64,000 nucleotides of DNA from Treponema sp. (lineage in GTDB: Bacteria > Spirochaetota > Spirochaetia > Treponematales > Treponemataceae), in the NCBI GenBank assembly GCA_017940255.1, contig JAGAZB010000035.1:62001-126000 (forward strand). Reading direction: 5' to 3'. Under the pieces are notes generated by a model that was given only the letters and a program-made list of their open reading frames with translations, was not told where the DNA came from and did not search any database. Below are positions 1 to 8,135 of the stretch, one piece after another. Within the stretch, counting starts at the first letter, position 1. Each line of letters begins with the position of its first letter. The position numbers and the translations under genes are program-made.

Positions 1-475
1 CCGGATTCAGGGCAAAGGCTCGGGCAATTCCAACCCTCTGCTGCTGGCCACCGGAAAGACTTGAAGGATAATAATCGGCCCGGTCAGAAAGCCCCACCTT
101 TGCAAGAGCTGCTTCTGCCAGGTCACGCGCCTTGTCCTTCTTCATCTTTTTAGAAACAATAAGGCCTTCCATAACGTTTTCAAGGGCTGTTTTATTGGCA
201 AAAAGATTATAGTTCTGAAAAACAAAAGCCGTTTTTCTACGGATTTGCAGCATAGTCTTCTTAGAAACCTTGCTTAAATCAACATGTAAATCATCAAAAT
301 CCATACTGCCCGAATCTGCACTTTCCAGGAAATTCAAACAGCGAAGCAGGGTTGTTTTTCCGGCACCAGAGGGACCAATTACGGCAAGCACCTGGCCTTT
401 CTTTACTTCAAGCGAAATGCCCTTAAGAACCTTAGTTTTTCCAAATGATTTATAAACATTGCTTACTTTGAGCAT
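1..475 (-). CDS. Polar amino-acid ABC transporter ATP-binding protein (partial, C-terminus off the window)
   Basis: Cytoplasmic ATPase of a polar amino-acid importer (GlnQ/HisP type). Reading from the ATG at 475, the protein begins MLKVSNVYKSFGKTKVL. It carries Walker A GPSGAGKTT near residue 33, a Q-loop (VFQNYNLFANKTALENV) and the ABC signature LSGGQQQRVGIARA just before the window edge. Walker B and the H-loop lie outside. The start overlaps the end of the upstream permease by 13 bp, so translation is probably coupled. It is the last visible gene of an SBP-permease-permease-ATPase operon. Family assignment is firm; the substrate cannot be read from the sequence. Confidence 0.93.
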   Translation of the reverse strand, partial: MLKVSNVYKSFGKTKVLKGISLEVKKGQVLAVIGPSGAGKTTLLRCLNFLESADSGSMDFDDLHVDLSKVSKKTMLQIRRKTAFVFQNYNLFANKTALENVMEGLIVSKKMKKDKARDLAEAALAKVGLSDRADYYPSSLSGGQQQRVGIARAFALNP

Positions 476-1173
476 CTTACACCTCTAAAAACAAGCCTGC
501 CTTCCAGCTTCCTGAATAAAAATTGCACCAGCATTCCTATAATAATGTAAATCACAAAAATATCAATGTAGGATTCTACATAATTGTAGCCGTAAGCCGC
601 TTCTATTTTTGCAACCGCTGTAATTTCGCGAACCGTCATCATAAAGGCAAGTGAAGTGTTTTTAATCAAAATAATGGTGAGGGTACAAAGATTTGGCAAA
701 GCAGAAACTGCGGCCTGGGGCAAAATTATTCTTAAAAATGCACGCACAGGACTTTCGCCCACACTCAAAGCGGCCTCCATCTGCCCCTTATCTACCGAAG
801 CAATTGCAGAACGGAAGCATTCCGAAAGCACCGCTGTGGTGTTTATTCCAAAAACCGTAAAAGCATAAATTATAGGATTTATATCAAAAACATTTACAGA
901 AAGCCCCATGCCTTTTACAAAAGCATTCAACAAACTAGGACAAATACTGTAGACAATCAGAATTTGCAATACAATTGGAGTTCCACGGATAAAAGAAACA
1001 AAGACTTTGCACAAGAAGTCAAGAAGGCGCACTTTGTGCAGGCGGCAAAGGGCAATCAGAAGGGCCGGAAGCAAAGCCAGCAAAAGTGAAACCGCTGTAA
1101 TTTCCAGAGTAACAGGAAGAGCTCGCAAACAGAGAACAAAGGTTCGTGCAAGGTAAGGCCAGTTAAAGTCCAT
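463..1173 (-). CDS. Amino-acid ABC transporter permease (HisM/GlnP family)
   Basis: Inner-membrane permease of about 236 aa. A longer reading frame is open to 1260, but the start at 1173 (MDFNWPYLART) is chosen because a strong Shine-Dalgarno, GGGGAGG, sits just upstream and the protein then has normal family length. The EAA-type cytoplasmic loop that docks on the ATPase is visible (MEAALSVGESPVRAFLRIILPQA). Several hydrophobic segments span the rest. It overlaps the preceding permease by 11 bp and the ATPase by 13 bp. The pair of permeases probably forms a heterodimer. Confidence 0.9.
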   Translation of the reverse strand: MDFNWPYLARTFVLCLRALPVTLEITAVSLLLALLPALLIALCRLHKVRLLDFLCKVFVSFIRGTPIVLQILIVYSICPSLLNAFVKGMGLSVNVFDINPIIYAFTVFGINTTAVLSECFRSAIASVDKGQMEAALSVGESPVRAFLRIILPQAAVSALPNLCTLTIILIKNTSLAFMMTVREITAVAKIEAAYGYNYVESYIDIFVIYIIIGMLVQFLFRKLEGRLVFRGVRCSK

Positions 1174-1903
1174 TAGAACCTCCCCGTGCAAGCTCACGTC
1201 CAGCCGCCCCACGAGCAGCCGGATTAAACTTTTTTTCCAGAGCCTTAAAAATCTGTTCAATTATAATTGTGAGCACCCAGTAAATTATTGCAAGTGCAAT
1301 ATAAGTTTCCAGAGAATAGGCCCCGTAATTTCTGGAAATGATTAAATTACCAGCCCCCATCATATCTATAAGGCCGATTGTAAAGGCAAGGCTTCCTTCC
1401 TTAAAAAGTGCAATCAGCGAATTACCCAGGTTTGGCAGGGCAATCACAAGCCCTTGAGGTAAAATTATACGAAACAGGGCCTGCCGGGGAGAATGCCCCA
1501 CACTAAGAGCAGCTTCGTACTGCTGGCGTCCCATAGCAAGATAAACAGACCGCATTATTTCTGTAAGGGAAGCTGCATAAATGAGCGAAAGTGAAATAAC
1601 TACATATACTATTTTTGATGTAAAATTTAAATCCAGATTAAAAAGTGATAAAAAAAGCTTTGGTATTCCGTAGTAAACAATAAAAAGCAGAACAATAGAA
1701 GGGGTACATCTGATTATGTTGATGTAAGCGTCTGAAAGTCGGTTCAAAGAACGATGATGACTCAACTTCCAGACAAATAGAAGACTTGCAAGAGCAAGAG
1801 CCACCACGATGGTTCCAAGAACAACACCGAAGGTGACTCCAAAGTATGGAATGATTGCCAAAAAACTATTCCAGATTTGAATACTTGAAAATGGCCTAGT
1901 CAT
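1163..1903 (-). CDS. Amino-acid ABC transporter permease (HisQ/GlnP family)
   Basis: Second permease of the importer, 246 aa, with multiple membrane segments and the EAA loop motif YEAALSVGHSPRQALFRIILPQG. AAAGGAGCAG precedes the ATG at 1903. It follows the binding-protein gene after a 64-bp gap that holds a hairpin terminator, so it is probably expressed by read-through at a lower level than the binding protein. It is clearly paralogous to the next permease, as is usual when the two form a heterodimeric channel. Confidence 0.9.
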   Translation of the reverse strand: MTRPFSSIQIWNSFLAIIPYFGVTFGVVLGTIVVALALASLLFVWKLSHHRSLNRLSDAYINIIRCTPSIVLLFIVYYGIPKLFLSLFNLDLNFTSKIVYVVISLSLIYAASLTEIMRSVYLAMGRQQYEAALSVGHSPRQALFRIILPQGLVIALPNLGNSLIALFKEGSLAFTIGLIDMMGAGNLIISRNYGAYSLETYIALAIIYWVLTIIIEQIFKALEKKFNPAARGAAGRELARGGSNGL

Positions 1904-1929
1904 TCCTGCTCCTTTTAGTGGTCAATCCT

Positions 1930-1953
1930 AAAAACGAGCCTTTTGGCTCGTTT
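1930..1953 (-). terminator. Intrinsic terminator/attenuator between binding protein and permeases
   Basis: Perfect 9-bp stem AAACGAGCC / GGCTCGTTT with a 4-nt loop, followed on the minus strand by a run of T (A-run at 1930-1934 on the plus strand). It lies 15 bp downstream of the binding-protein stop. This arrangement commonly lets a periplasmic binding protein be made in excess over its membrane partners. Confidence 0.8.
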
Positions 1954-1967
1954 TTTTAACGGATTAT

Positions 1968-2786
1968 CTATTTACTAACGAAAGTAAATACATCCTCTCC
2001 AAAATACTTCTGTGACAGTTCTGATATAGTACCATTTTCTTGCAATGTTTGCACGGCCTTATCGTAATCTGCGGCAAGCTGAGTTTCTTTTTTATTAAAA
2101 AGCGGCCAGGTTGGAATCCCCTTATAAGGCACATAAGCAAGCTTATCTGCAAACTGATGATACGGTCCCTTTTCATTCAAAACATTCTTTTCAAAAGAAA
2201 GCTTGAGTACAAAGTAAGCGTCGTATCGACCTTCCAGAACCCAAAGGTAAGAATCTGCAATATCAAATACATCAGAAGGAACAAGCTTAATCTGATTATC
2301 CTGATGCTTTTCATTATAGTCCTGAATTACAGAGAACTGAGCGCTCTGAGGTGAAATTGGAATAAGTTTTCCAGAATAGCGGGCAAAGCTTTCCAAATCT
2401 GTAATCTGATCTTTATTTTCTGCACGGAAGGCAATTCCAATTACACTGGCAGCAAGCGGCTGACTTGGAATAATAAACTTTTTTGCACGTTCTTCGGTAT
2501 ACCAGGCACCTTTTGAACCAAGCTGATATTTGCCAGATTCTGTACCAATCAAAAGCTCTTCATCAGAAACTCCATGGAATACAAACTGATACTGAGGAAG
2601 AAGTTCATCTACCGCACGCAAAACAGCAATTTCAAAGCCATCTGCCTTTCCTTTTTCATCAAGGAAATCATATGGAACATTTGTAATCGTGTGTGCTACA
2701 TGAATTTTTCTTGTCTTCGCAAAGACACTGCCAGCCAGCGCAAACACAAGTGTAAGCGCGAGAATTTTTTTAAGATCTTTTTTCAT
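1968..2786 (-). CDS. Periplasmic amino-acid-binding protein (SBP_bac_3 family)
   Basis: Substrate-binding protein of 272 aa that feeds the two permeases and the ATPase. A signal peptide is visible at residues 1-24 (MKKDLKKILALTLVFALAGSVFA, cleavage at VFA-K). There is no lipobox, so it is a soluble periplasmic protein. The body has the cluster-3 pattern: VPYDFLDEKGKADGFEIAV near the N-terminus and a C-terminal segment AVQTLQENGTISELSQKYFGED. A canonical promoter lies directly upstream. It may bind a polar or charged amino acid; the ligand is not resolved. Confidence 0.92.
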   Translation of the reverse strand: MKKDLKKILALTLVFALAGSVFAKTRKIHVAHTITNVPYDFLDEKGKADGFEIAVLRAVDELLPQYQFVFHGVSDEELLIGTESGKYQLGSKGAWYTEERAKKFIIPSQPLAASVIGIAFRAENKDQITDLESFARYSGKLIPISPQSAQFSVIQDYNEKHQDNQIKLVPSDVFDIADSYLWVLEGRYDAYFVLKLSFEKNVLNEKGPYHQFADKLAYVPYKGIPTWPLFNKKETQLAADYDKAVQTLQENGTISELSQKYFGEDVFTFVSK

Positions 2787-2816
2787 AACCTACCTCACCT
2801 TTTTAATTTTAAAACG

Positions 2817-2853
2817 ACTATAGACTTTATAACCTACTATGTCAATAGGTTAT
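2817..2853 (-). promoter_or_regulatory. Sigma-70-like promoter with overlapping inverted repeat, for the amino-acid importer
   Basis: On the minus strand, TTGACA (2840-2845), a 17-bp spacer and TATAGT (2817-2822). The inverted repeat ATAACCTA (2829-2836) / TAGGTTAT (2846-2853) is centred on the -35 and spacer, where a repressor would block polymerase. The binding factor is unknown. Confidence 0.75.
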
Positions 2854-2882
2854 GAATTTTACTTCTATAATATTTTTTTATA

Positions 2883-2891
2883 TGTTATATT
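2883..2891 (+). promoter_or_regulatory. Extended -10 promoter of the GNAT gene (probably leaderless)
   Basis: TGTTATATT matches an extended -10 (TGnTATAAT). Only 6 nt separate the hexamer from the ATG at 2898, and no Shine-Dalgarno is present, so transcription should begin at or next to the start codon. Confidence 0.55.
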
Positions 2892-2897
2892 CGTTTT

Positions 2898-3479
2898 ATG
2901 AATAACGTAAATAATCAGATTAAAATTAGAACTGCCACTCCAGATGACGCAGAGGCACTATTAAACATCTACGAATACTATGTAAAAAATACTGCAATTA
3001 CTTTTGAATACGAAGTGCCTTCTTTACAGGAATTCCGTGCAAGAATTGAAAATACCTTAAAAAAATACCCCTATCTTGTTGCTCAAAAGGATGATACTAT
3101 CCTGGGTTATTGTTATGCTTCAGCATTCCATCCTCGTGCTGCTTACGGCTGGGATGCAGAGGCTTCAATTTATTTAAGAAATGATTTTCATCACCAGGGA
3201 CTTGGAAAACTTTTATACCAGCGCCTGGAAGAAATTTTAAAACAGATGAATATTATTAATCTTTATGCCTGCATAGCTTATACCCAGCATGATGATGACC
3301 CATACCTTACAAATAATAGTCCGCATTTTCATGAACATATGGGGTTTATAAAGGCGGGGCACTTTCACAATTCAGGTTACAAATTTAACCGCTGGTATGA
3401 TATGACTTTTATGGAAAAAAAACTGGGCCAACCTGAAAGTAAAATGAAAGCTGTTATTCCTTTTCCAGAGCTTCCCTAA
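2898..3479 (+). CDS. GNAT-family N-acetyltransferase, phosphinothricin-acetyltransferase-like
   Basis: Cytoplasmic acetyl-CoA-dependent N-acetyltransferase, 193 aa. The N-terminal pattern IRTATPDDAEALLNIYEYYVKNTAITFEYE is typical of the PAT/Bar-like subfamily. The acetyl-CoA loop is DFHHQGLGKLLYQRL near residue 100, and a C-terminal FHEHMGFIKAGHF fits the family's substrate-side motif. It is transcribed divergently from the amino-acid importer and converges on the TRAP binding-protein gene with a 26-bp overlap. No Shine-Dalgarno is present. The natural substrate is unknown; such enzymes often acetylate amino acids or analogues such as methionine sulfoximine. Confidence 0.88.
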   Translation: MNNVNNQIKIRTATPDDAEALLNIYEYYVKNTAITFEYEVPSLQEFRARIENTLKKYPYLVAQKDDTILGYCYASAFHPRAAYGWDAEASIYLRNDFHHQGLGKLLYQRLEEILKQMNIINLYACIAYTQHDDDPYLTNNSPHFHEHMGFIKAGHFHNSGYKFNRWYDMTFMEKKLGQPESKMKAVIPFPELP

Positions 3480-4491
3480 AATTGGCAATTAATTCTTCGC
3501 CATAAACGGCAGAAAAGGTATCCAGCACATTAGAAGTAGCTTTCACAAATGGTTCCAAATCAGGATAGATTACAACCATACCCTTTTCTTTAAGCTTGCC
3601 TACATAAGATTCAGTCTGCTCTTTTACAAGGCGGCGGTTTTCATTTTGAGCCATTTTAGCCGCAATAAGCATAACAGACCGGTCTTCCATGCGCAACTGC
3701 TCCCACAAAGACTTGCGGATTACCAGAGGCATTGCATCATAACTATGATTTGTAATTGAAAGATACTTCTGCTCTTCGTAAAGGGCACTGTTATAAATCA
3801 CCGGAATAGGATTTTCCTGAGAATCAAAGAGACCAGAACGAAGTGCTTCTTTTAATTCATTAAAAGAATAAGGCTTAGGATTTGCTCCAAGCACAGACAT
3901 TGTTTCCATCACAATCTGATTCAGTGGAGTTCTGATTTGCAGGCCTGCCATATCTGCAACAGTTCTTACCGGCCGCGACGTGGTTGTAACACATCTAAAA
4001 CCATTATCATAATGAGAAAGAACAACCATGTTATATTCGCCAAGACTTTGATTCACCTCTGCAATAATTGAAGAATCCATAAACTTCCAGGCAGATTCAA
4101 AATCTGAAAAAAGGAAAGGCATTGCAGAAATACCAAGTTTTGTTGCATAAACGGCAAAGTTGCCCGCGCTGGAAACCGTCATATCCAAAACATCGTTCAT
4201 TACGCTTTGAATCAACTCAGAATCAGAACCCAGCTGACCATCCGGATAAATTGAAATATGAATGCGGCCTTCTGTTCTTTTCTCAACTTCTTCCTTAAAA
4301 AGCTGACAGGCACGTCCGCGAGGGTCTTCCATATTTGTAGAAAATGCAAGGCGTATCGTATAATGATAATTAGATTCACTTGTTTTATCTTCAGGAAGAA
4401 CCATCTGGCTATTTTTATTTTTTGAACATCCAGAAAAAAGACAAAGGAAGAGTAAAGATGAAAGAATTAAAAGAGTTTTTTTACACACCAT
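3454..4491 (-). CDS. TRAP transporter solute-binding lipoprotein (DctP family), orphan
   Basis: Extracytoplasmic binding protein of 345 aa with a lipoprotein signal (LFLCLFSGC, lipidated Cys near residue 22). DctP hallmarks are visible: an N-terminal IRLAFSTNMEDPRGRACQLFKEEVEKRTEGRI, the segment YPDGQLGSDSELIQSV and the conserved arginine motif GLQIRTP, which normally salt-bridges a substrate carboxylate. No DctQ or DctM membrane subunit is nearby. Instead the gene overlaps by 11 bp the end of a GGDEF receptor gene, so the two are co-translated. This suggests, by inference, a sensory rather than transport role. GGGAGGGG lies upstream of the ATG. Confidence 0.88.
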   Translation of the reverse strand: MVCKKTLLILSSLLFLCLFSGCSKNKNSQMVLPEDKTSESNYHYTIRLAFSTNMEDPRGRACQLFKEEVEKRTEGRIHISIYPDGQLGSDSELIQSVMNDVLDMTVSSAGNFAVYATKLGISAMPFLFSDFESAWKFMDSSIIAEVNQSLGEYNMVVLSHYDNGFRCVTTTSRPVRTVADMAGLQIRTPLNQIVMETMSVLGANPKPYSFNELKEALRSGLFDSQENPIPVIYNSALYEEQKYLSITNHSYDAMPLVIRKSLWEQLRMEDRSVMLIAAKMAQNENRRLVKEQTESYVGKLKEKGMVVIYPDLEPFVKATSNVLDTFSAVYGEELIANFREALEKE

Positions 4492-6349
4492 AAATTGATT
4501 CCCCTCCCTTCTTCATCTTTGAATCATCAAATAAAGCAAAACTGTCTTTTCCATGTTTTTTTACATAGTACAAGGCAGAATCGGCACATTCAAAGAGACT
4601 CTTGTAATTTTTACCATCTTTTGGATAGAGAGAGATACCAATACTTGCAGAAACCTTTACCTGTATATCTTCAGAATTGTAATAATCAAGCAGAATACTT
4701 CCCAAAATCTTTGCCTTTTCCAAAATAATTTCTTTTGCTTTTTCTTCATCAATTGATTTTTTAAGACCCAGGAAAATACAGAATTCATCACCACCCAAAC
4801 GGCTTATAAAATCTTTTTCAGAGAAAACAAGTTTAAGCTTCATAGCCGCATCACAGATTGCCTTATCTCCGGCACTGTGACCAATCCTGTCATTTACCTG
4901 CTTAAAGTTATCAAGATCAATCATGTACATTGCGCCAATACAGTCATCGTAAGCAATTTTTTCGCTGACCTTCTTTTCCATAAAGGTTTTATTCAAAAGA
5001 CCAGAAAGCAGGTCAGTTTCGGCCATTTCCTTTAATTCAAGTTCATGCACAACCTGGTCATTTACATTTGCTACGTTACCAAAAAATCTCTGAGGCTTAT
5101 TGTCACTTCCCCGAGTTAATGTTCCCGTCAATCTGAACCAGACATACTCACCGTTATCAGCCATAACGCGGAATTCCGAAGCATAAGAAGTTTCTCCAGA
5201 AGCCACAAAATCTTTAATTCTGGTAAGAAGATCTCTTTCCGACTCATGAAGATTTTTTTCTACAAGGCTGAAATTAGAAAGCGGAAGACTTTTTACCTTG
5301 CGGCCAAAAAGCCATGAAGAATTACCTGTAAATTCAATAACCTGGTGTTCAAAATCAAATTCAAAGATAAGGAGTTTAGAACTTTCGGTTGAAGCAGCAT
5401 AACGCACATTATCTCTTTCTATCTGCTGCGAATGCTTAATTAAGGTCATAATCATGAAGATAAAACCAATAATTGCTCCACCAATTATGACAAAAAACAG
5501 GATTGTAATTCGTAAAATACCCGACTGCTGACGATTTATATATTCTGCCGGAACAACAGAGAGTACATACCAGTCATTAAGGAAAACAGGAGTATAAATC
5601 ATTACTCGGCTTTTTCCAAAAACTTCGTATGTAACATAATCAGTCCTATCTGTAGAAATATGCTTTAAAACATAAGAAAGCTGACTGTCGCTTAAGGCCT
5701 TGTTTTTAATCAGAAAGTCTATCCAGTTTTCCTCAAAGCAAAGCCTTTTAGAACTCTGGCTTCCAACAAGAATCAGACCGTCTTTATCTACAAGAAATGA
5801 ATACCCCTGTCCGCGGAAGGTATCTACCGAAAAAATATCATCTAAAACCGAATAGGAGAAAGTACCGACAATTACTCCCACAACTTTTTCGCTCTGGAAA
5901 ATTGGAACCGCCAGGGAAAGTACCCTCTCACCGTCTTCATCAATAGAAATTGAAGAAGAAACCTGAGGGCGTCCCAACATAGCCTTCTTAAAATAATCGC
6001 GCATTATAATATTGCCGGAAGACTTGCCATCATAATTGATTGTCATTCCACTGGAGTTTGCAACAGCGATTCTCTTAAATTCGCCGACACCCTTTGTAGA
6101 CATAATTGTTTTTTTAAGGGTGTTGTAATCATCCATATCAATATCAGAAAAATAACGGGCCTGAGATTCCAGCATCGAAAGCTGGTCATTAATTTTTACC
6201 TTAAAAGTTCCCGCATAAAGGAGAGCAACGTCTTCCAGATATTCCTTTGAAGTGTCAAATGTATTATGCCTGATAATGTTCTGAAATAAAAAAGCTGAGA
6301 AAACACACAATGCAATAAGAAGAGAAAGAACTAAGATTCTGATTTTCAT
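4481..6349 (-). CDS. Membrane diguanylate cyclase: dCache-PAS-GGDEF
   Basis: Predicted c-di-GMP synthase, 622 aa. Order: TM1 (about 5-25), a periplasmic double-Cache domain (about 30-275, ending SVDTFRGQGYSFLVDKDGLI), TM2 (about 280-305), a PAS fold (about 315-440, FRVMADNGEYVWFRLTGTL) and a GGDEF domain (about 450-605) with an intact SRLGGDEFCIFL active loop. The inhibitory I-site RxxD is not conserved (SEKD five residues before), so product feedback may be absent. ACAGGAGAG precedes the ATG at 6349. It is the first gene of a two-gene unit with a TRAP binding lipoprotein, which may deliver a ligand to the Cache domain (inference). Confidence 0.92.
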   Translation of the reverse strand: MKIRILVLSLLIALCVFSAFLFQNIIRHNTFDTSKEYLEDVALLYAGTFKVKINDQLSMLESQARYFSDIDMDDYNTLKKTIMSTKGVGEFKRIAVANSSGMTINYDGKSSGNIIMRDYFKKAMLGRPQVSSSISIDEDGERVLSLAVPIFQSEKVVGVIVGTFSYSVLDDIFSVDTFRGQGYSFLVDKDGLILVGSQSSKRLCFEENWIDFLIKNKALSDSQLSYVLKHISTDRTDYVTYEVFGKSRVMIYTPVFLNDWYVLSVVPAEYINRQQSGILRITILFFVIIGGAIIGFIFMIMTLIKHSQQIERDNVRYAASTESSKLLIFEFDFEHQVIEFTGNSSWLFGRKVKSLPLSNFSLVEKNLHESERDLLTRIKDFVASGETSYASEFRVMADNGEYVWFRLTGTLTRGSDNKPQRFFGNVANVNDQVVHELELKEMAETDLLSGLLNKTFMEKKVSEKIAYDDCIGAMYMIDLDNFKQVNDRIGHSAGDKAICDAAMKLKLVFSEKDFISRLGGDEFCIFLGLKKSIDEEKAKEIILEKAKILGSILLDYYNSEDIQVKVSASIGISLYPKDGKNYKSLFECADSALYYVKKHGKDSFALFDDSKMKKGGESIYGV

Positions 6350-6357
6350 TCACTCTC

Positions 6358-6421
6358 CTGTGTTAATCTGCTTTGCAGATTTGGCCGCTGGTGAAATTGC
6401 GAAAGCAATTTTTTTACACAG
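6358..6421. other. Short intergenic region with nested hairpins
   Basis: Between the Na/Pi gene and the GGDEF gene: an outer CTGTGT / ACACAG pair encloses two hairpins, AATCTGC-TTT-GCAGATT (6365-6381) and AAATTGC-GAAA-GCAATTT (6394-6411). The outer pair overlaps the Shine-Dalgarno of the GGDEF gene on the minus strand. It could modulate its translation; there is no direct evidence. Confidence 0.35.
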
Positions 6422-8069
6422 CTGTTAATGTTTCTGAAATATTGAAACAATTATCGCCTATATGTTCTATTGTACGCACAATATCGATATAAAGCAACTC
6501 TGATTTTACATCTGCACCGCCTTCCAGGCGTTTTCGGGCAACTTTCTTTAAATCTTTTCTGAAAGCATCAATTCCATCTTCAAGTTCAGCTGCAAGCTCA
6601 AGCTTTTCTGGAGTAAGAGTCTTATTGATATTAATTCTAATGAACTGCAGGAACTGGCGGGCAAGCTCTATGTAAGGAAGAAGCCGTTCCATATCTTCTG
6701 TCTGGAACTTCATCTTCTTTTCTATACTTCTGATTATTAACATGATTGTTGCATAACAAGAGTCGCTCATGTTTTCAAGCTCATCTACAATCTGAATCAT
6801 GTTAGAAATGTGATTAAGCTGCTTTTCTGTAACCTGCAAAGCCTCACACTTAATAAGATAGTGAGTAATCTGTTCGTGCATCTGGTCTACATAGTCTTCG
6901 GCAAGCACACTTTCTTCACGATATTTTTCTATAAAATCACTATTACGCTTTGTAACGCCAATCTGAATCTTATCAAACATATCTGTTACAACATCGGTCA
7001 TATCGGCAATTGCTTTTTCTGCCTGGATAATGTGAGTTGCAACACTGTCTTTTGCAAGCAGACCAGTAAATTCCAGCTTGTAGACATTTGAAGTGTTTTT
7101 TTCATCATCTTTAATAAGGATTTTTGTAAGTTTAACGATAGGATTCTGCAGTGGCAGAAGAATTACAGTAGAAAGGGTTTTGAATACGGTATGGAGCATT
7201 GAAATGCGGATTGCTATGTTTGAATTGTGTCCACCCGGTGTTACAAGCATTACTAAATCCAGGAAAGGATGGAAGAAACACAAAGCAACAAAAGTACCCA
7301 AAACGTTGAATAAAACGTGAATTAAAGCTGAACGGCGGGCATCTGCATTGGTTCCCATTGCAGCAAGTACGGCATCTATTGTAGAACCGATGTTACTTCC
7401 AAGGGTCATTGCTGCAGCCAGTTCCCAGTTTACAAGTCCGTTGTAGGCCATTGTAATTACGATTGCAGAAAAGGCTGAAGAAGAATGCAGCAGGGCTGTA
7501 ATGATAATACCAATCACAAAGCCAAGCAGGATTCCTAAAACTCCGTCGCCCTGAATCTTAAAGAGCCAGCCAAGCTGATCTGGAGTAAAGACATCTGAAA
7601 GGCCGGAAAGTCCCAGGAAGAGCATTCCAAACCCCATTATTGCCTGAGCCCAGTTTTTATAAACACCCTTTCTGATTATTGAAAGAAAATATCCAAGTCC
7701 AAAAAGAGGGATTGCAAAAGCAGAAATCTTAAAATTAAAACCAAAGATTGCTACAATCCATGCAGTGATTGTTGTACCGATGTTTGCACCAAAAATAACG
7801 CCAACAGACTGGGTAAGAGTCATAAGGCCGGCATTTACAAAAGTTACGACCATTACTGTAGTTGCACCAGATGACTGAATAATCATGGTAACTACAAGTC
7901 CTGTTAAAAGAGAAATAAAACGGTTACCCGTAAGAACACTTAAGGCACGCTGCAGAGATTCCCCTGCACTCTTTTGCACACCGTCACTCATCAGCTTCAT
8001 GCCATAAAGCAGAAATCCAAGACTGCCGACAAGCTCTAAAATGGGCTGCACGATACTCATATATTGCAT
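6414..8069 (-). CDS. Na/Pi cotransporter family protein with C-terminal PhoU-like domain
   Basis: Inner-membrane sodium-phosphate symporter homologue (NptA/PNaS family), about 551 aa from the start chosen here. The two inverted NaPi repeats show QSSGATTVMVVTFVNAG with GANIGTT, and HSSSAFSAIVI with GSNIGST. A helical PhoU-like region follows (about 340-551). The frame is open to 8150, but that would overlap the divergent lipoprotein gene and add a non-conserved tail. The start at 8069 (MQYMSIVQPILEL) or 8060 fits the family; the Shine-Dalgarno is weak in both cases. It probably imports phosphate or regulates its flux. Confidence 0.88.
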   Translation of the reverse strand: MQYMSIVQPILELVGSLGFLLYGMKLMSDGVQKSAGESLQRALSVLTGNRFISLLTGLVVTMIIQSSGATTVMVVTFVNAGLMTLTQSVGVIFGANIGTTITAWIVAIFGFNFKISAFAIPLFGLGYFLSIIRKGVYKNWAQAIMGFGMLFLGLSGLSDVFTPDQLGWLFKIQGDGVLGILLGFVIGIIITALLHSSSAFSAIVITMAYNGLVNWELAAAMTLGSNIGSTIDAVLAAMGTNADARRSALIHVLFNVLGTFVALCFFHPFLDLVMLVTPGGHNSNIAIRISMLHTVFKTLSTVILLPLQNPIVKLTKILIKDDEKNTSNVYKLEFTGLLAKDSVATHIIQAEKAIADMTDVVTDMFDKIQIGVTKRNSDFIEKYREESVLAEDYVDQMHEQITHYLIKCEALQVTEKQLNHISNMIQIVDELENMSDSCYATIMLIIRSIEKKMKFQTEDMERLLPYIELARQFLQFIRININKTLTPEKLELAAELEDGIDAFRKDLKKVARKRLEGGADVKSELLYIDIVRTIEHIGDNCFNISETLTAV

Positions 8070-8135
8070 ACTACCAAAAAATCCTTGTCTTTTCAAGAAT
8101 GGGTAAATACTGTAGACTAGTGAGGCAAACTTAAA

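Noticed and set aside
1932..1953. Hairpin as a riboswitch aptamer
   Set aside because: It is a single 9-bp stem with a T-run, lying downstream of the binding-protein gene; there is room only for a terminator.
6365..6411. Minus-strand intrinsic terminator after the Na/Pi gene
   Set aside because: The T-run follows the hairpin only on the plus strand, where no gene needs termination; the minus strand lacks a U-tract.
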